This document shows, piece by piece, positions 1 to 5,827 of a DNA stretch of 5,827 nt; position 1 is the first letter of the stretch; the number at the start of each line of letters is the position of its first letter. Both the position numbers and the translations under genes were made by a program. Source of the stretch: JBBRFH01 sp038224615 (GTDB lineage: Bacteria; Planctomycetota; Phycisphaerae; Tepidisphaerales; Tepidisphaeraceae). The stretch spans positions 1-5,827 of the forward strand of contig JBBRFH010000226.1 in the NCBI GenBank assembly GCA_038224615.1. Direction: 5' to 3'. A model generated the notes under the pieces. It was not told where the DNA came from, did not search any database, and saw nothing but the letters and a program-made list of their open reading frames with translations.

Positions 1-1
1 C

Positions 2-1213
2 GAGGGTGACGGCGTGAAAGCCGTCTTCAGCGCGACGAAGAAGAACGCTGCCGTCCTCATCAAGCCGGTCCAAGGCCGTTGGGACCTGCGCGAGTTCCTC
101 GAAGTACATGTGACCGTGAAGAACACCGGCAACTCTCCGGCCACCCCGAAGGTGCGCGTCGAGACCAACGGCAACGGCGTCACGCCGTGGGCTGCTCCCG
201 AAGCACCTCTGGTGCCGGGCAAAGCGATGGAATTGGTCGTCTCCTTCCTGAGCACCGAGCCGTTCGTCATGCAGACCCAGGGCCACAGCGACAAGATGCT
301 GCAGAACGACGCCGTCTCGGCGATCAACATCGTCAACGCCGATCCCACCAACGCGACGTTCGTTGTCCAATCCGTCAAGGCCGTTCAACCGCCGGCACCC
401 GCGCTCCCCGATTGGCTCGGCAAGAAGCCGCCCGTCGAAGGCGAGTGGGCCCAGACCTTCGTCGATGAGTTCGACGGCGACAAGATCGATATGTCCAAGT
501 GGAACATCTACGGCGAAAACTACTGGGACAAGCAGAGCCACTTCTCCAAGGACAACGTCATCATCGGCGACGGCGTCATCAAGCTCCGCTTCGACAAGAA
601 GACCGGCCACCAGAACGACGACGAGAATCACAAACGCGTCACCGATTACGCCACCGGCTTCCTGCAGTCCTACGGCAAGTTCGTCCAGCGCTACGGCTAC
701 TTTGAAGCCCGCATGAAGCTCCCGATCGCCCCCGGCCTCTGGCCGGCGTTCTGGATGATGCCCGACCGCGGCGAAGCCGTCGGCAAGGAGCAGTGGAAGC
801 GCCAGGACACCAAGAACGGCGGCATGGAGTTCGACATCATCGAGCACCTCACCCGCTGGGGCCCCAACCGCTACAACATCGCCCAGCACTGGGACGGCTA
901 CGATAAGGACCACAAGTCCAACGGCTCCAGCGCCGTCTACGTCCAGCCCGACAAGGACGGCTTCCTCACCGGCGGCTTGCTCTGGACGCCCGGCTCGCTC
1001 ATCTACTACTGCCAGGGCAAGGAAGTCGCCCGCTGGGAAGACCCCCGCATCAGCGCCATCCCCGCGGAGATCATGTTCACGCTCCCCATGGGCGGCTGGG
1101 ACAACAGCCCGCTCGACAACTCGCTGCTGCCCAGCGATTTCGTCATCGACTATGTGCGCGTCTGGCAACGCAAGGACCTTGCGTCTGATGTGGATACCGC
1201 CAAGGTGAAGTAG
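2..1213 (+). CDS. GH16 family glycoside hydrolase, 5'-truncated by window edge
   Basis: This is probably an exported endo-acting beta-glycanase of family GH16 (laminarinase, agarase or carrageenase relatives) that cleaves a beta-linked polysaccharide with retention of configuration. Numbering from the GTG at 14, residues about 145-390 form the catalytic domain. It opens with the typical FVDEFDG (149-155) and contains the family signature EFDIIE, with E272 as expected nucleophile, D274 as helper and E277 as acid/base. A typical last strand, FVIDYVRVWQ, closes it. Residues about 20-120 form a separate beta-rich region (VTVKNTG) resembling accessory sandwich domains, joined by a proline-rich linker (PPAPALP). 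The frame is open to the left edge and no signal peptide is visible, so the real start most likely lies upstream and GTG 14 is only the first internal start codon. GAGGG at 2-6 could mimic a ribosome site. Substrate cannot be read from the sequence. The usual 'VDGK' loop reads YYCQGK here. The gene ends at TAG 1211-1213, followed by a hairpin. Confidence 0.93.
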   Translation, partial: EGDGVKAVFSATKKNAAVLIKPVQGRWDLREFLEVHVTVKNTGNSPATPKVRVETNGNGVTPWAAPEAPLVPGKAMELVVSFLSTEPFVMQTQGHSDKMLQNDAVSAINIVNADPTNATFVVQSVKAVQPPAPALPDWLGKKPPVEGEWAQTFVDEFDGDKIDMSKWNIYGENYWDKQSHFSKDNVIIGDGVIKLRFDKKTGHQNDDENHKRVTDYATGFLQSYGKFVQRYGYFEARMKLPIAPGLWPAFWMMPDRGEAVGKEQWKRQDTKNGGMEFDIIEHLTRWGPNRYNIAQHWDGYDKDHKSNGSSAVYVQPDKDGFLTGGLLWTPGSLIYYCQGKEVARWEDPRISAIPAEIMFTLPMGGWDNSPLDNSLLPSDFVIDYVRVWQRKDLASDVDTAKVK

Positions 1214-1237
1214 CTCCATCAAGCCCCGGTCCGACCC

Positions 1238-1253
1238 CGCGGCGGCCGCCGCG
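1238..1253. repeat. Perfect 16-bp GC palindrome
   Basis: The sequence CGCGGCGGCCGCCGCG equals its own reverse complement over all 16 bases. It lies 25 bases after the GH16 stop codon and just before the longer hairpin at 1268-1310. It could fold into a short stem with a GGCC loop and help stop transcription or protect the mRNA end. In GC-rich DNA such a palindrome may also be chance. Confidence 0.5.
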
Positions 1254-1267
1254 AAGCGACCACTGAC

Positions 1268-1310
1268 CGCGAACGCGAGCCATCCCTCAGCGGAATGGCT
1301 CGCGTTTGCG
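1268..1310 (+). terminator. Strong stem-loop downstream of GH16 gene, probable terminator
   Basis: Arms 1268-1283 and 1295-1310 pair over 16 consecutive positions around an 11-base loop. The only non-Watson-Crick position is 1271/1307, which is a G-U wobble in plus-strand RNA and would be a C-A mismatch in minus-strand RNA. The fold therefore favours plus-strand transcripts. It starts 55 bases after the GH16 stop. The downstream bases (ATTGTTG) are only weakly T-rich, so this may be a terminator without a strong U tract, or an mRNA-stabilising hairpin. Confidence 0.65.
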
Positions 1311-1386
1311 ATTGTTGCCGCGTCGCAGTGCGATGCACCGGCTCTTGCTCGCGCATAAATCCTTCGATACCGTTGCGGAACGTTTC

Positions 1387-1460
1387 GCCCGCGTGGCTCA
1401 ATTGGATAGAGCACGGCTTTCCTAAAGCTGAGGTTGCAGGTTCGAGCCCTGCCGCGGGCA
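1387..1460 (+). tRNA. tRNA-Arg (anticodon CCU)
   Basis: A complete 74-base cloverleaf can be drawn by hand. Acceptor arms GCCCGCG (1387-1393) and CGCGGGC (1453-1459) pair fully, with discriminator A at 1460. The D arm is GCTC/GAGC (1396-1399 and 1409-1412) around a loop with the GG pair. The anticodon stem is CGGCT/AGCTG (1414-1418 and 1426-1430, one G-U), and its loop TTCCTAA gives anticodon CCT at 1421-1423. The variable loop is AGGTT, and the T arm GCAGG/CCTGC encloses TTCGAGC. This tRNA decodes AGG arginine codons. The 3' CCA is not encoded (ATC follows), so it must be added by CCA-adding enzyme. The 106 bases between it and the convergent gene ending at 1567 hold no gene I can support, and no clear U-rich terminator follows. 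Confidence 0.97.
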
Positions 1461-1566
1461 ATCGGTTAGTTGAGGGGGATTGGGAGGGAAGACGGCGCGT
1501 CGGGTGTCGTTATGGGGGAGCTTGATTGGGCAATCGCAAATCCCTACTTCCTCATCCCCCCCTTCG

Positions 1567-2877
1567 TTACGGTAGCGGGAGATCGGCTAGCTTGAACGGC
1601 TGGCGGACTTGCCTGGCTTGTGTGGGGAGGGTCCACTCGATCGAGGTGGGGCGGGCAGTGTCGGGTTCGGGCTTCAAGGTGATGCGGACCATCAGGCCGG
1701 TGTCGATGCCGATCAGCTCGGGCGCGCCGACGCGGACGGGTTTGCCGTTCTGGTCGAAGACTTTCAATGAATCGTTCCCCAGCACGCGGACCGCTTCGGC
1801 CGGGTCGCGCATCGCTTTGTCGCCGTCAGGAATGGTCGCGCGAGCGGTGTAGGGGAGGCGAAGTTGCAGCTCCCAGCCGTCGGTGGTCCTGGCGAGGGCG
1901 TCGACGATGATCTCGCCGCCCACGCTGTTGACGCTGGCGGGAAGGCTCGCGAGATCGCCGATGCGCTGGACGGTCGATCGCGTGATGACTTCCAGCAGCA
2001 GGTCGCCCTCGAAGGCGGCGATGCGGGTTGCGCCGGGCTGAGGCAGCAAGGCGATCCCCCCGTTGAAGAGCGACCGCATGGATGGCGTGAGCTGGACGCG
2101 GCGGTTGCGAGGGTCGATGAGATCGCGATCGGCTTCATCGCGCAGCTTGTTGACCATCAACGCGGCGCTGGTACGCAGACGCAGCTTGGGCTCGACGAGC
2201 ACGCTAAACGAAAGCGTGGTGCTGGCATTGCCGACGTCGGTGACCAGATCGAGCATGCGGCGCTGCAGGGCGCTATCGACGCGCAACGCGACCGCGCCGC
2301 TGACGAACATAATCGGCGCGGCGGCATCGGTGCGCGGGCGTTCGAGAAGGACCAGGCGGGTTTCATCGACGCGGACGTTGATCCCGGTGCGGGTGGTCGC
2401 CTGAGCGAGGGCAGACAGCCACGGCTCATTGCGCAGCGCAAGCGTGATCGGACGCGGCGCATCGGCAAGCGGCCGGGCGGCATCGGTCTCGTAGTCGAGC
2501 ACCAGGCCCACGGCACGGGCGAGTTCATCGAACAGATCGGCGGGGCGGGCATAAGTGCCGTCGAGCGTGACCAACGTCGGCCCCATCAGTTCATCCCGCC
2601 CGATGCGGAGCAGAGCGCTGCGAAGACGCTCGCGGACTTCGACGTCGTGGCTGGCATCGAGCGCTGCCTGGATGGAATCGACTGCGGGTGCGCCCAGCGC
2701 GACGATCGCGTCTTCGGCGCTCTGTCGGGCGGACCAGTCGGACTGGCCGAGCTGGCGCACGAGCGCATCGAGTGCGGGCTTCTCGGAGTCCGCGCCAGCC
2801 GGGGACGTCAACACGACTGCGATGAGCGCGGCGCACCCGGCGATACGGAGAATGAAGCTGGCGGGATCGCGACGCAT
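1567..2877 (-). CDS. Exported HEAT-like / STN-like protein of unknown function
   Basis: I do not recognise a named family. The 436-residue product starts with a signal peptide (arginines at 2-3, hydrophobic core about 12-24, likely cleavage after AGA at 27-29), so it should act outside the cytoplasm. Residues about 36-92 look like one or two HEAT-type helical repeats (SARQSAEDAIVALG, then VEVRERLRSALLRIG). Residues about 100-175 have the strand-helix-strand layout of an STN-like domain (DLFDELARAVGLVLDY ... LSALAQATTRTGINVRV). The rest is beta-rich, with the motif VLVEPKL at 226-232 and a closing PFKLADLPLP. It is the second gene of an operon, starting 6 bases after the stop of the gene at 2884-4107, of which it seems a distant paralog. 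No Shine-Dalgarno sequence precedes the ATG, so it may be translationally coupled. IAGC at 12-15 resembles a lipobox, but most of the hydrophobic core lies after the cysteine, so lipoprotein processing is less likely. The gene is real with good confidence; its function is open. Confidence 0.85.
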   Translation of the reverse strand: MRRDPASFILRIAGCAALIAVVLTSPAGADSEKPALDALVRQLGQSDWSARQSAEDAIVALGAPAVDSIQAALDASHDVEVRERLRSALLRIGRDELMGPTLVTLDGTYARPADLFDELARAVGLVLDYETDAARPLADAPRPITLALRNEPWLSALAQATTRTGINVRVDETRLVLLERPRTDAAAPIMFVSGAVALRVDSALQRRMLDLVTDVGNASTTLSFSVLVEPKLRLRTSAALMVNKLRDEADRDLIDPRNRRVQLTPSMRSLFNGGIALLPQPGATRIAAFEGDLLLEVITRSTVQRIGDLASLPASVNSVGGEIIVDALARTTDGWELQLRLPYTARATIPDGDKAMRDPAEAVRVLGNDSLKVFDQNGKPVRVGAPELIGIDTGLMVRITLKPEPDTARPTSIEWTLPTQARQVRQPFKLADLPLP

Positions 2878-2883
2878 GATGGC

Positions 2884-4107
2884 TTACTTGGGGAACGGGA
2901 TGTCGGAGAACTCGATGGGCACGTCCACCTGCTGGTACGCGAGCGGCAGGGGCCAATTGAGGTTGATCACGGGCCTGGCCGCCTGGCCGCCGGTCGCCGG
3001 TGCCGCACCCTCGCCGCCGTCCGCGGGCGGGGCGACGTCGGCGGCGTTGCGGCGCGGGGTCATGATGAATGTCAGCGTCAGCATCACCGCGCCGTCGCGC
3101 ACGCTGCTATTGGTCACCTGCACGTCGACGGCGCCGGCTGCGCTCTTCGGGCCGATCTTGGGCTGAAAGGGGGGCTGATTGGCGCGGGCGCCGACCTGGA
3201 AATTGGTCGGCAGCGAACCGGCGTCGACGCGGAGCAGCACGCTAAAGATCTGCCCCATCGAGTCGATGTGCGTGACGGTGAACTTGGCGTCACCGACGTT
3301 CACGCTGGTGCCTTCGGAGTTGAGGATGTCGGGCACCTGCAGCGATTCGCTCCTGGAGAGCACACCCACATGCAGCATGGCTTTCAGGTGGCGGATCGAT
3401 CTGGCATCGGGATTGGCAACCTGCATTGTGACCGAGAAATCGCGCCGCTCACCCGGCCCGAACATCATCGTGCGCGACTGGGGCGGGATTGGGACGATCG
3501 TGCCGCGGTCGGTCGCGACCGCCTGCAGCGGACGGCCTTGGTCATCGACGCCCTCGACGAAATCGCAACCGCCGTCGAGTTGCATCGATTGGATGCGCGG
3601 TTCGGCCAGCAACGAGCCGGTGAGGGTGACGGTTTGTTGCGTACCGATCGGCGTGCCGTAGCGCACCTCGCGGTCGAGCATGACGCGGTTTGCGGTCGCC
3701 AGCAACGGGCCGATGAAATAGCGACGCGGCGTGACGCGCGGGTCGCCGCCGAAGCTGAGATTCCACCGGCCGCCGAAGTAGGCGAGACGAACGTTCGACT
3801 TGTCGGCAATGTCGACGGCGACTTTCAGCCAGGTGGACTCGACGGCTTCGAGGCTCACCCGGCGATCGGTCTGCCGCTCGAAAATTTCCCTGGGTGGAAG
3901 AATCACCGCGACGCCGCTGGCAGTCTCCAACGCCTTAAACGCATCAAAGGCGCTGGCGTCCTTAAGCGAAAGACTGACCTTGGTCGCGTCGCCCAGCCAC
4001 GCCACCGGCTGTGTCGCGGGCACGTCCGCGGCGATCGCGATGTGCGTCAGCGCCAACGGGAAGCCCAGAAGCAGCGGCAGAAATTTCCCCGAGTGACAAC
4101 GTGGCAT
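2884..4107 (-). CDS. Exported STN-like domain protein of unknown function
   Basis: No named family is recognised. The 407-residue product begins with a signal peptide (K8, hydrophobic core about 9-25, likely cleavage near AIA/AD at 24-28), implying export. Residues about 43-117 have an STN-like layout: a strand, a helix (DASAFDAFKALETASGVAVI), a VSLEAVES segment, a second helix and a final strand pair (VRLAYFGGRWNL). STN domains are known from secretins and TonB receptors, but no secretin or barrel domain follows here. A beta-rich region then carries LLAEPRI (166-172) and VDDQGRPL. An Ala/Gly/Pro-rich low-complexity linker (APPADGGEGAAPATGG) precedes a conserved tail ending in DIPFPK. The ATG at 4105-4107 is chosen because it opens the signal peptide directly; only a weak AGG lies close to it, and GGGAG is further upstream. 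It is the first gene of the minus-strand operon and diverges from the pseudouridine synthase gene. Confidence 0.85.
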   Translation of the reverse strand: MPRCHSGKFLPLLLGFPLALTHIAIAADVPATQPVAWLGDATKVSLSLKDASAFDAFKALETASGVAVILPPREIFERQTDRRVSLEAVESTWLKVAVDIADKSNVRLAYFGGRWNLSFGGDPRVTPRRYFIGPLLATANRVMLDREVRYGTPIGTQQTVTLTGSLLAEPRIQSMQLDGGCDFVEGVDDQGRPLQAVATDRGTIVPIPPQSRTMMFGPGERRDFSVTMQVANPDARSIRHLKAMLHVGVLSRSESLQVPDILNSEGTSVNVGDAKFTVTHIDSMGQIFSVLLRVDAGSLPTNFQVGARANQPPFQPKIGPKSAAGAVDVQVTNSSVRDGAVMLTLTFIMTPRRNAADVAPPADGGEGAAPATGGQAARPVINLNWPLPLAYQQVDVPIEFSDIPFPK

Positions 4108-4140
4108 ACGCCTGCCAAGTCTCCCTGCCCCCGGGCGTCA

Positions 4141-5082
4141 ATGCAAGAACAATTGACGCGCGGTGGGATCAGGCACTCCAATCCTCCTGTGACCGACGAA
4201 CGCGACACCCAGAACGAGACACCGATCATACGCCCGCTGCTCGACGCGCTGCAGGCCCAATTGCCGGCGGCGAAGCGAAACACGCTGCGCGACCTGCTGG
4301 CGCGCGGGCAGGTGCGCGTGAACGGTGAGGTGGTGAAGATCGCGCGCATGCCGATCGCGCCCGACGATCGCGTGGAGATCACCCGCGCCGGCGACGCCGT
4401 GGCGACCCCGCCGCCGTCGCTGGGGATTCCGGTGGTGTACGAGGACGAGCACCTGATCGTCCTCGACAAGCCCGCGGGCCTGCTGACGAGCACGGTCCCC
4501 AGTGAGCGTCGGCCGACCGCGCTGGCGATGCTCCGGGCTTACATGAGCGTGGTGCGGCCGCGGGCGCGGGTGGGGCTCGTACACCGTTTGGATCGTGATG
4601 CATCGGGGCTTCTGGTGTTCGCACTGAGTCAGATGGCGCTGGCGGCGCTGAAGCGCCAGTTCGCCGACCGCACGGCAGGGCGCGTGTACGCGGCGGTCGT
4701 CGCACGCCCGATGAAGCCGGTGGAGGGGACGATCCGATCGTGGCTTGTCGAATACGCCGACGGCACGGTCCACGCCACCAAGGATCGCAGCATGGGCAAC
4801 GAGGCGATCACGCACTACAAGACCCTCAACCAGCGCACGAGCGGCGACGCCGGGTATCGTGCGCTGCTCCGCGTGTCGCTGGAGACCGGGCGCAAGCACC
4901 AGATCCGGGCGCACCTTGCGGAAGCGAACAATCCGATCGTCGGCGATCGCACCTATTACGGCGACCCCGCGCCGCGGCTGATGCTGGCGGCGATCGAGCT
5001 GAAATTCCAGCATCCGCTCGACGAATCGCCGCAACTGTTCGAGATCGGCCTTCCTCCGGCACTGTCGGCGCAACTTTGCTGA
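4141..5082 (+). CDS. RluA-family 23S rRNA/tRNA pseudouridine synthase with S4 domain
   Basis: The enzyme isomerises specific uridines in structured RNA, most likely 23S rRNA, to pseudouridine in the cytoplasm. From ATG 4141 the product has 313 residues. Residues about 30-80 form an S4 RNA-binding domain (TLRDLLARGQVRVNGEVVK). The catalytic domain begins at about residue 95 with VVYEDEHLIVLDKPAGLL. The family signature is HRLDRDASG at 148-156, with D151 the expected catalytic aspartate. The second conserved block, GRKHQIRAHL, is at 250-259. Length and order fit the RluC/RluD-like branch, but the exact target uridine cannot be told. The start is uncertain: ATG 4141 lacks a Shine-Dalgarno sequence, and GTG 4189 (residue 17) would leave 297 residues with the S4 domain intact. 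The same frame stays open far upstream as antisense of the minus-strand operon, which should not be taken as part of the protein. The stop TGA is at 5080-5082. Confidence 0.93.
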   Translation: MQEQLTRGGIRHSNPPVTDERDTQNETPIIRPLLDALQAQLPAAKRNTLRDLLARGQVRVNGEVVKIARMPIAPDDRVEITRAGDAVATPPPSLGIPVVYEDEHLIVLDKPAGLLTSTVPSERRPTALAMLRAYMSVVRPRARVGLVHRLDRDASGLLVFALSQMALAALKRQFADRTAGRVYAAVVARPMKPVEGTIRSWLVEYADGTVHATKDRSMGNEAITHYKTLNQRTSGDAGYRALLRVSLETGRKHQIRAHLAEANNPIVGDRTYYGDPAPRLMLAAIELKFQHPLDESPQLFEIGLPPALSAQLC

Positions 5083-5151
5083 CCTGAAGAGGGCGGGTCG
5101 GATTCCGTTGCGGCAGTTGCGGCTGTTGGGTAATTTGACGTCACCAAGTCG

Positions 5152-5158
5152 AAGGGAG
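5152..5158 (+). promoter_or_regulatory. Ribosome binding site for the zinc-ribbon gene
   Basis: AAGGGAG lies 8 bases before the ATG at 5167 and resembles the Shine-Dalgarno consensus. It fixes the start of the downstream gene and is the clearest such site in the window. The 84 bases between the synthase stop and this gene show no strong terminator, so the two genes may be co-transcribed. Confidence 0.7.
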
Positions 5159-5166
5159 TTGTAAGC

Positions 5167-5827
5167 ATGTCGGGACTCTCACAATTTTCGTGCGCAGCGT
5201 GCGGCCGAAAGTACGCGTGGAAAGCCGAACTCGCGGGGAAGAAGGTTCGCTGCAAGTGCGGCCAGCCGGTCGCCGTGCCCGCCGGCGAGGTGACGGCGGC
5301 GGCGACGGGGCGATCAACGTCCGTCGCGCAGTCCGCGAAGATGCACGCCTCGTCCACGCCGGTAATGCCTGTCGGGCAACCGGCCCGCGCCGTTTCCCAG
5401 TCGACGAAACCTGAAACCCACGACGAAGCATCCCACGATGACGCGCCGGACCTCGACGGGCTCTACGCGCTCGCCGGCGCCGGCGGCAGCGCACAGCAGG
5501 ACACCGAGGCGCTAGCTGGCGGCATTCGCTGCCCGGCCTGCGCCGCCGAGGCGGCGCCCGGCGCGATGATCTGCCTGACCTGCGGGATGAATTTCCAGAC
5601 CGGCCAACGGATGAAGACCGCGCTCGGCGTCGACGATGCGCCCGCACCAAAAAAGAAATCCCGCGGCACGGTGTTTCAAGGTGCTGCGCCCGCAGAGGCG
5701 GCGGGCGGGCCACGCATTCTCGGCTACGCCGGCACCAACCCCCGCGCCGCTGCCGCCGTCGCCAAGGACCAATCCGAGAGCGTCCAGGCATTGATGTGGC
5801 CGATGATCTTCGTCGGGCTCGGCGTCG
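5167..5827 (+). CDS. Double zinc-ribbon, probable membrane protein, 3'-truncated by window edge
   Basis: The frame runs from ATG 5167 to the right edge without a stop, giving 220 codons of an incomplete gene. Residues 9-31 hold a first zinc ribbon with C9, C12, C29 and C31 around the block ELAGKKVRCKCG, a pattern common in planctomycete proteins. Residues about 40-115 are low-complexity, rich in Ala, Ser, Thr and Pro, with an acidic patch (ETHDEASHDDAPDLDG). A second ribbon uses C122, C125, C136 and C139 (CPACAAEAAPGAMICLTCG), followed by MNFQTGQRMKT. From L209 the chain turns hydrophobic (LMWPMIFVGLGV), which looks like the start of a transmembrane helix. There is no signal peptide, so the ribbons would sit in the cytoplasm before a membrane anchor. 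Function is unknown; zinc binding is inferred from the cysteines. The ATG is supported by the AAGGGAG site 8 bases upstream and by the ribbon beginning directly after it. Confidence 0.85.
   Translation, partial: MSGLSQFSCAACGRKYAWKAELAGKKVRCKCGQPVAVPAGEVTAAATGRSTSVAQSAKMHASSTPVMPVGQPARAVSQSTKPETHDEASHDDAPDLDGLYALAGAGGSAQQDTEALAGGIRCPACAAEAAPGAMICLTCGMNFQTGQRMKTALGVDDAPAPKKKSRGTVFQGAAPAEAAGGPRILGYAGTNPRAAAAVAKDQSESVQALMWPMIFVGLGV

Noticed and set aside
1345..1371. Possible tRNA promoter (TTGCTC and GATACC, or CATAAA at 1354-1359).
   Set aside because: Spacing or consensus match is poor for each combination; a promoter must exist for the tRNA, but I cannot place it.
1387..1460. tRNA-Arg as an integration site for a mobile element.
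   Set aside because: No integrase gene and no repeated copy of the tRNA 3' end is visible in the window.
1219..1525. Small open frames on both strands across the intergenic region and the tRNA.
   Set aside because: They run through the hairpin and the complete tRNA-Arg, lack ribosome sites and have no recognisable protein features.
1461..1566. Terminator for the minus-strand operon in the G-rich/C-rich stretch (GGGGG at 1474-1478, C run at 1556-1562).
   Set aside because: The arms do not pair over a convincing continuous stem and no T tract follows; the small GATT/AATC dyad at 1524-1535 is too short.
1864..4140. Long plus-strand open frame as a real protein or as an N-terminal extension of the pseudouridine synthase.
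   Set aside because: It lies in codon register opposite two minus-strand genes that have signal peptides and shared domains. Its translation is rich in His, Asp, Gly, Arg and Gln with no recognisable motif before the S4 domain, as expected for antisense of GC-rich genes.
4138..5073. 311-codon minus-strand frame opposite the pseudouridine synthase gene.
   Set aside because: It is antisense to a gene with clear S4 and RluA motifs; its His/Arg-rich translation is typical of a shadow frame.
5108..5136. Possible promoter TTGCGG with 17-base spacing to TAATTT before the zinc-ribbon gene.
   Set aside because: Each box matches the sigma-70 consensus at only three of six positions, which is too weak to call.
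5141..5791. 216-codon minus-strand frame opposite the zinc-ribbon gene.
   Set aside because: Its Arg-rich translation has no motif, while the plus strand has a ribosome site, two cysteine ribbons and a hydrophobic segment.

Overview
The window looks like a piece of a GC-rich genome from the phylum Planctomycetota, plausibly the Phycisphaerae side. This is inferred from style: a protein with two planctomycete-type zinc ribbons ahead of a membrane segment, HEAT/STN-like exported proteins of unknown function, a secreted-type GH16 glycoside hydrolase, and only one gene with a convincing Shine-Dalgarno sequence. No species can be named from this alone.

Layout from left to right. (1) At 2-1213 on the plus strand is the 3' part of a GH16 polysaccharide hydrolase gene, cut by the left edge. 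It is followed by a GC palindrome and a strong 16-bp hairpin that probably ends transcription. (2) At 1387-1460 is a complete tRNA-Arg(CCU). (3) At 1567-4107 on the minus strand is a two-gene operon, transcribed from 4107 to 1567 with a 6-base gap. It encodes two exported proteins of unknown function that appear to be distant paralogs. Both have a signal peptide, an STN-like segment and a beta-rich domain with an 'EPxL/I' motif, and their last 25 or so residues align. The downstream one also carries a HEAT-like helical segment. (4) At 4141-5082 on the plus strand, divergent from the operon with only 33 bases between start codons, is an RluA-family pseudouridine synthase with an S4 domain. (5) From 5167 to the right edge on the plus strand is the 5' part of a double zinc-ribbon, probably membrane-anchored protein, with a good ribosome binding site.

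The genes do not form one obvious pathway. The hydrolase, the tRNA and the rRNA/tRNA-modifying enzyme are ordinary, and the exported paralog pair is the least understood part. A 1072-codon plus-strand open frame (1864-5082) runs antisense through both operon genes and into the synthase gene. I treat it as a composition artefact. I found no CRISPR array, transposon, integrase, toxin-antitoxin pair or recognisable defence system.
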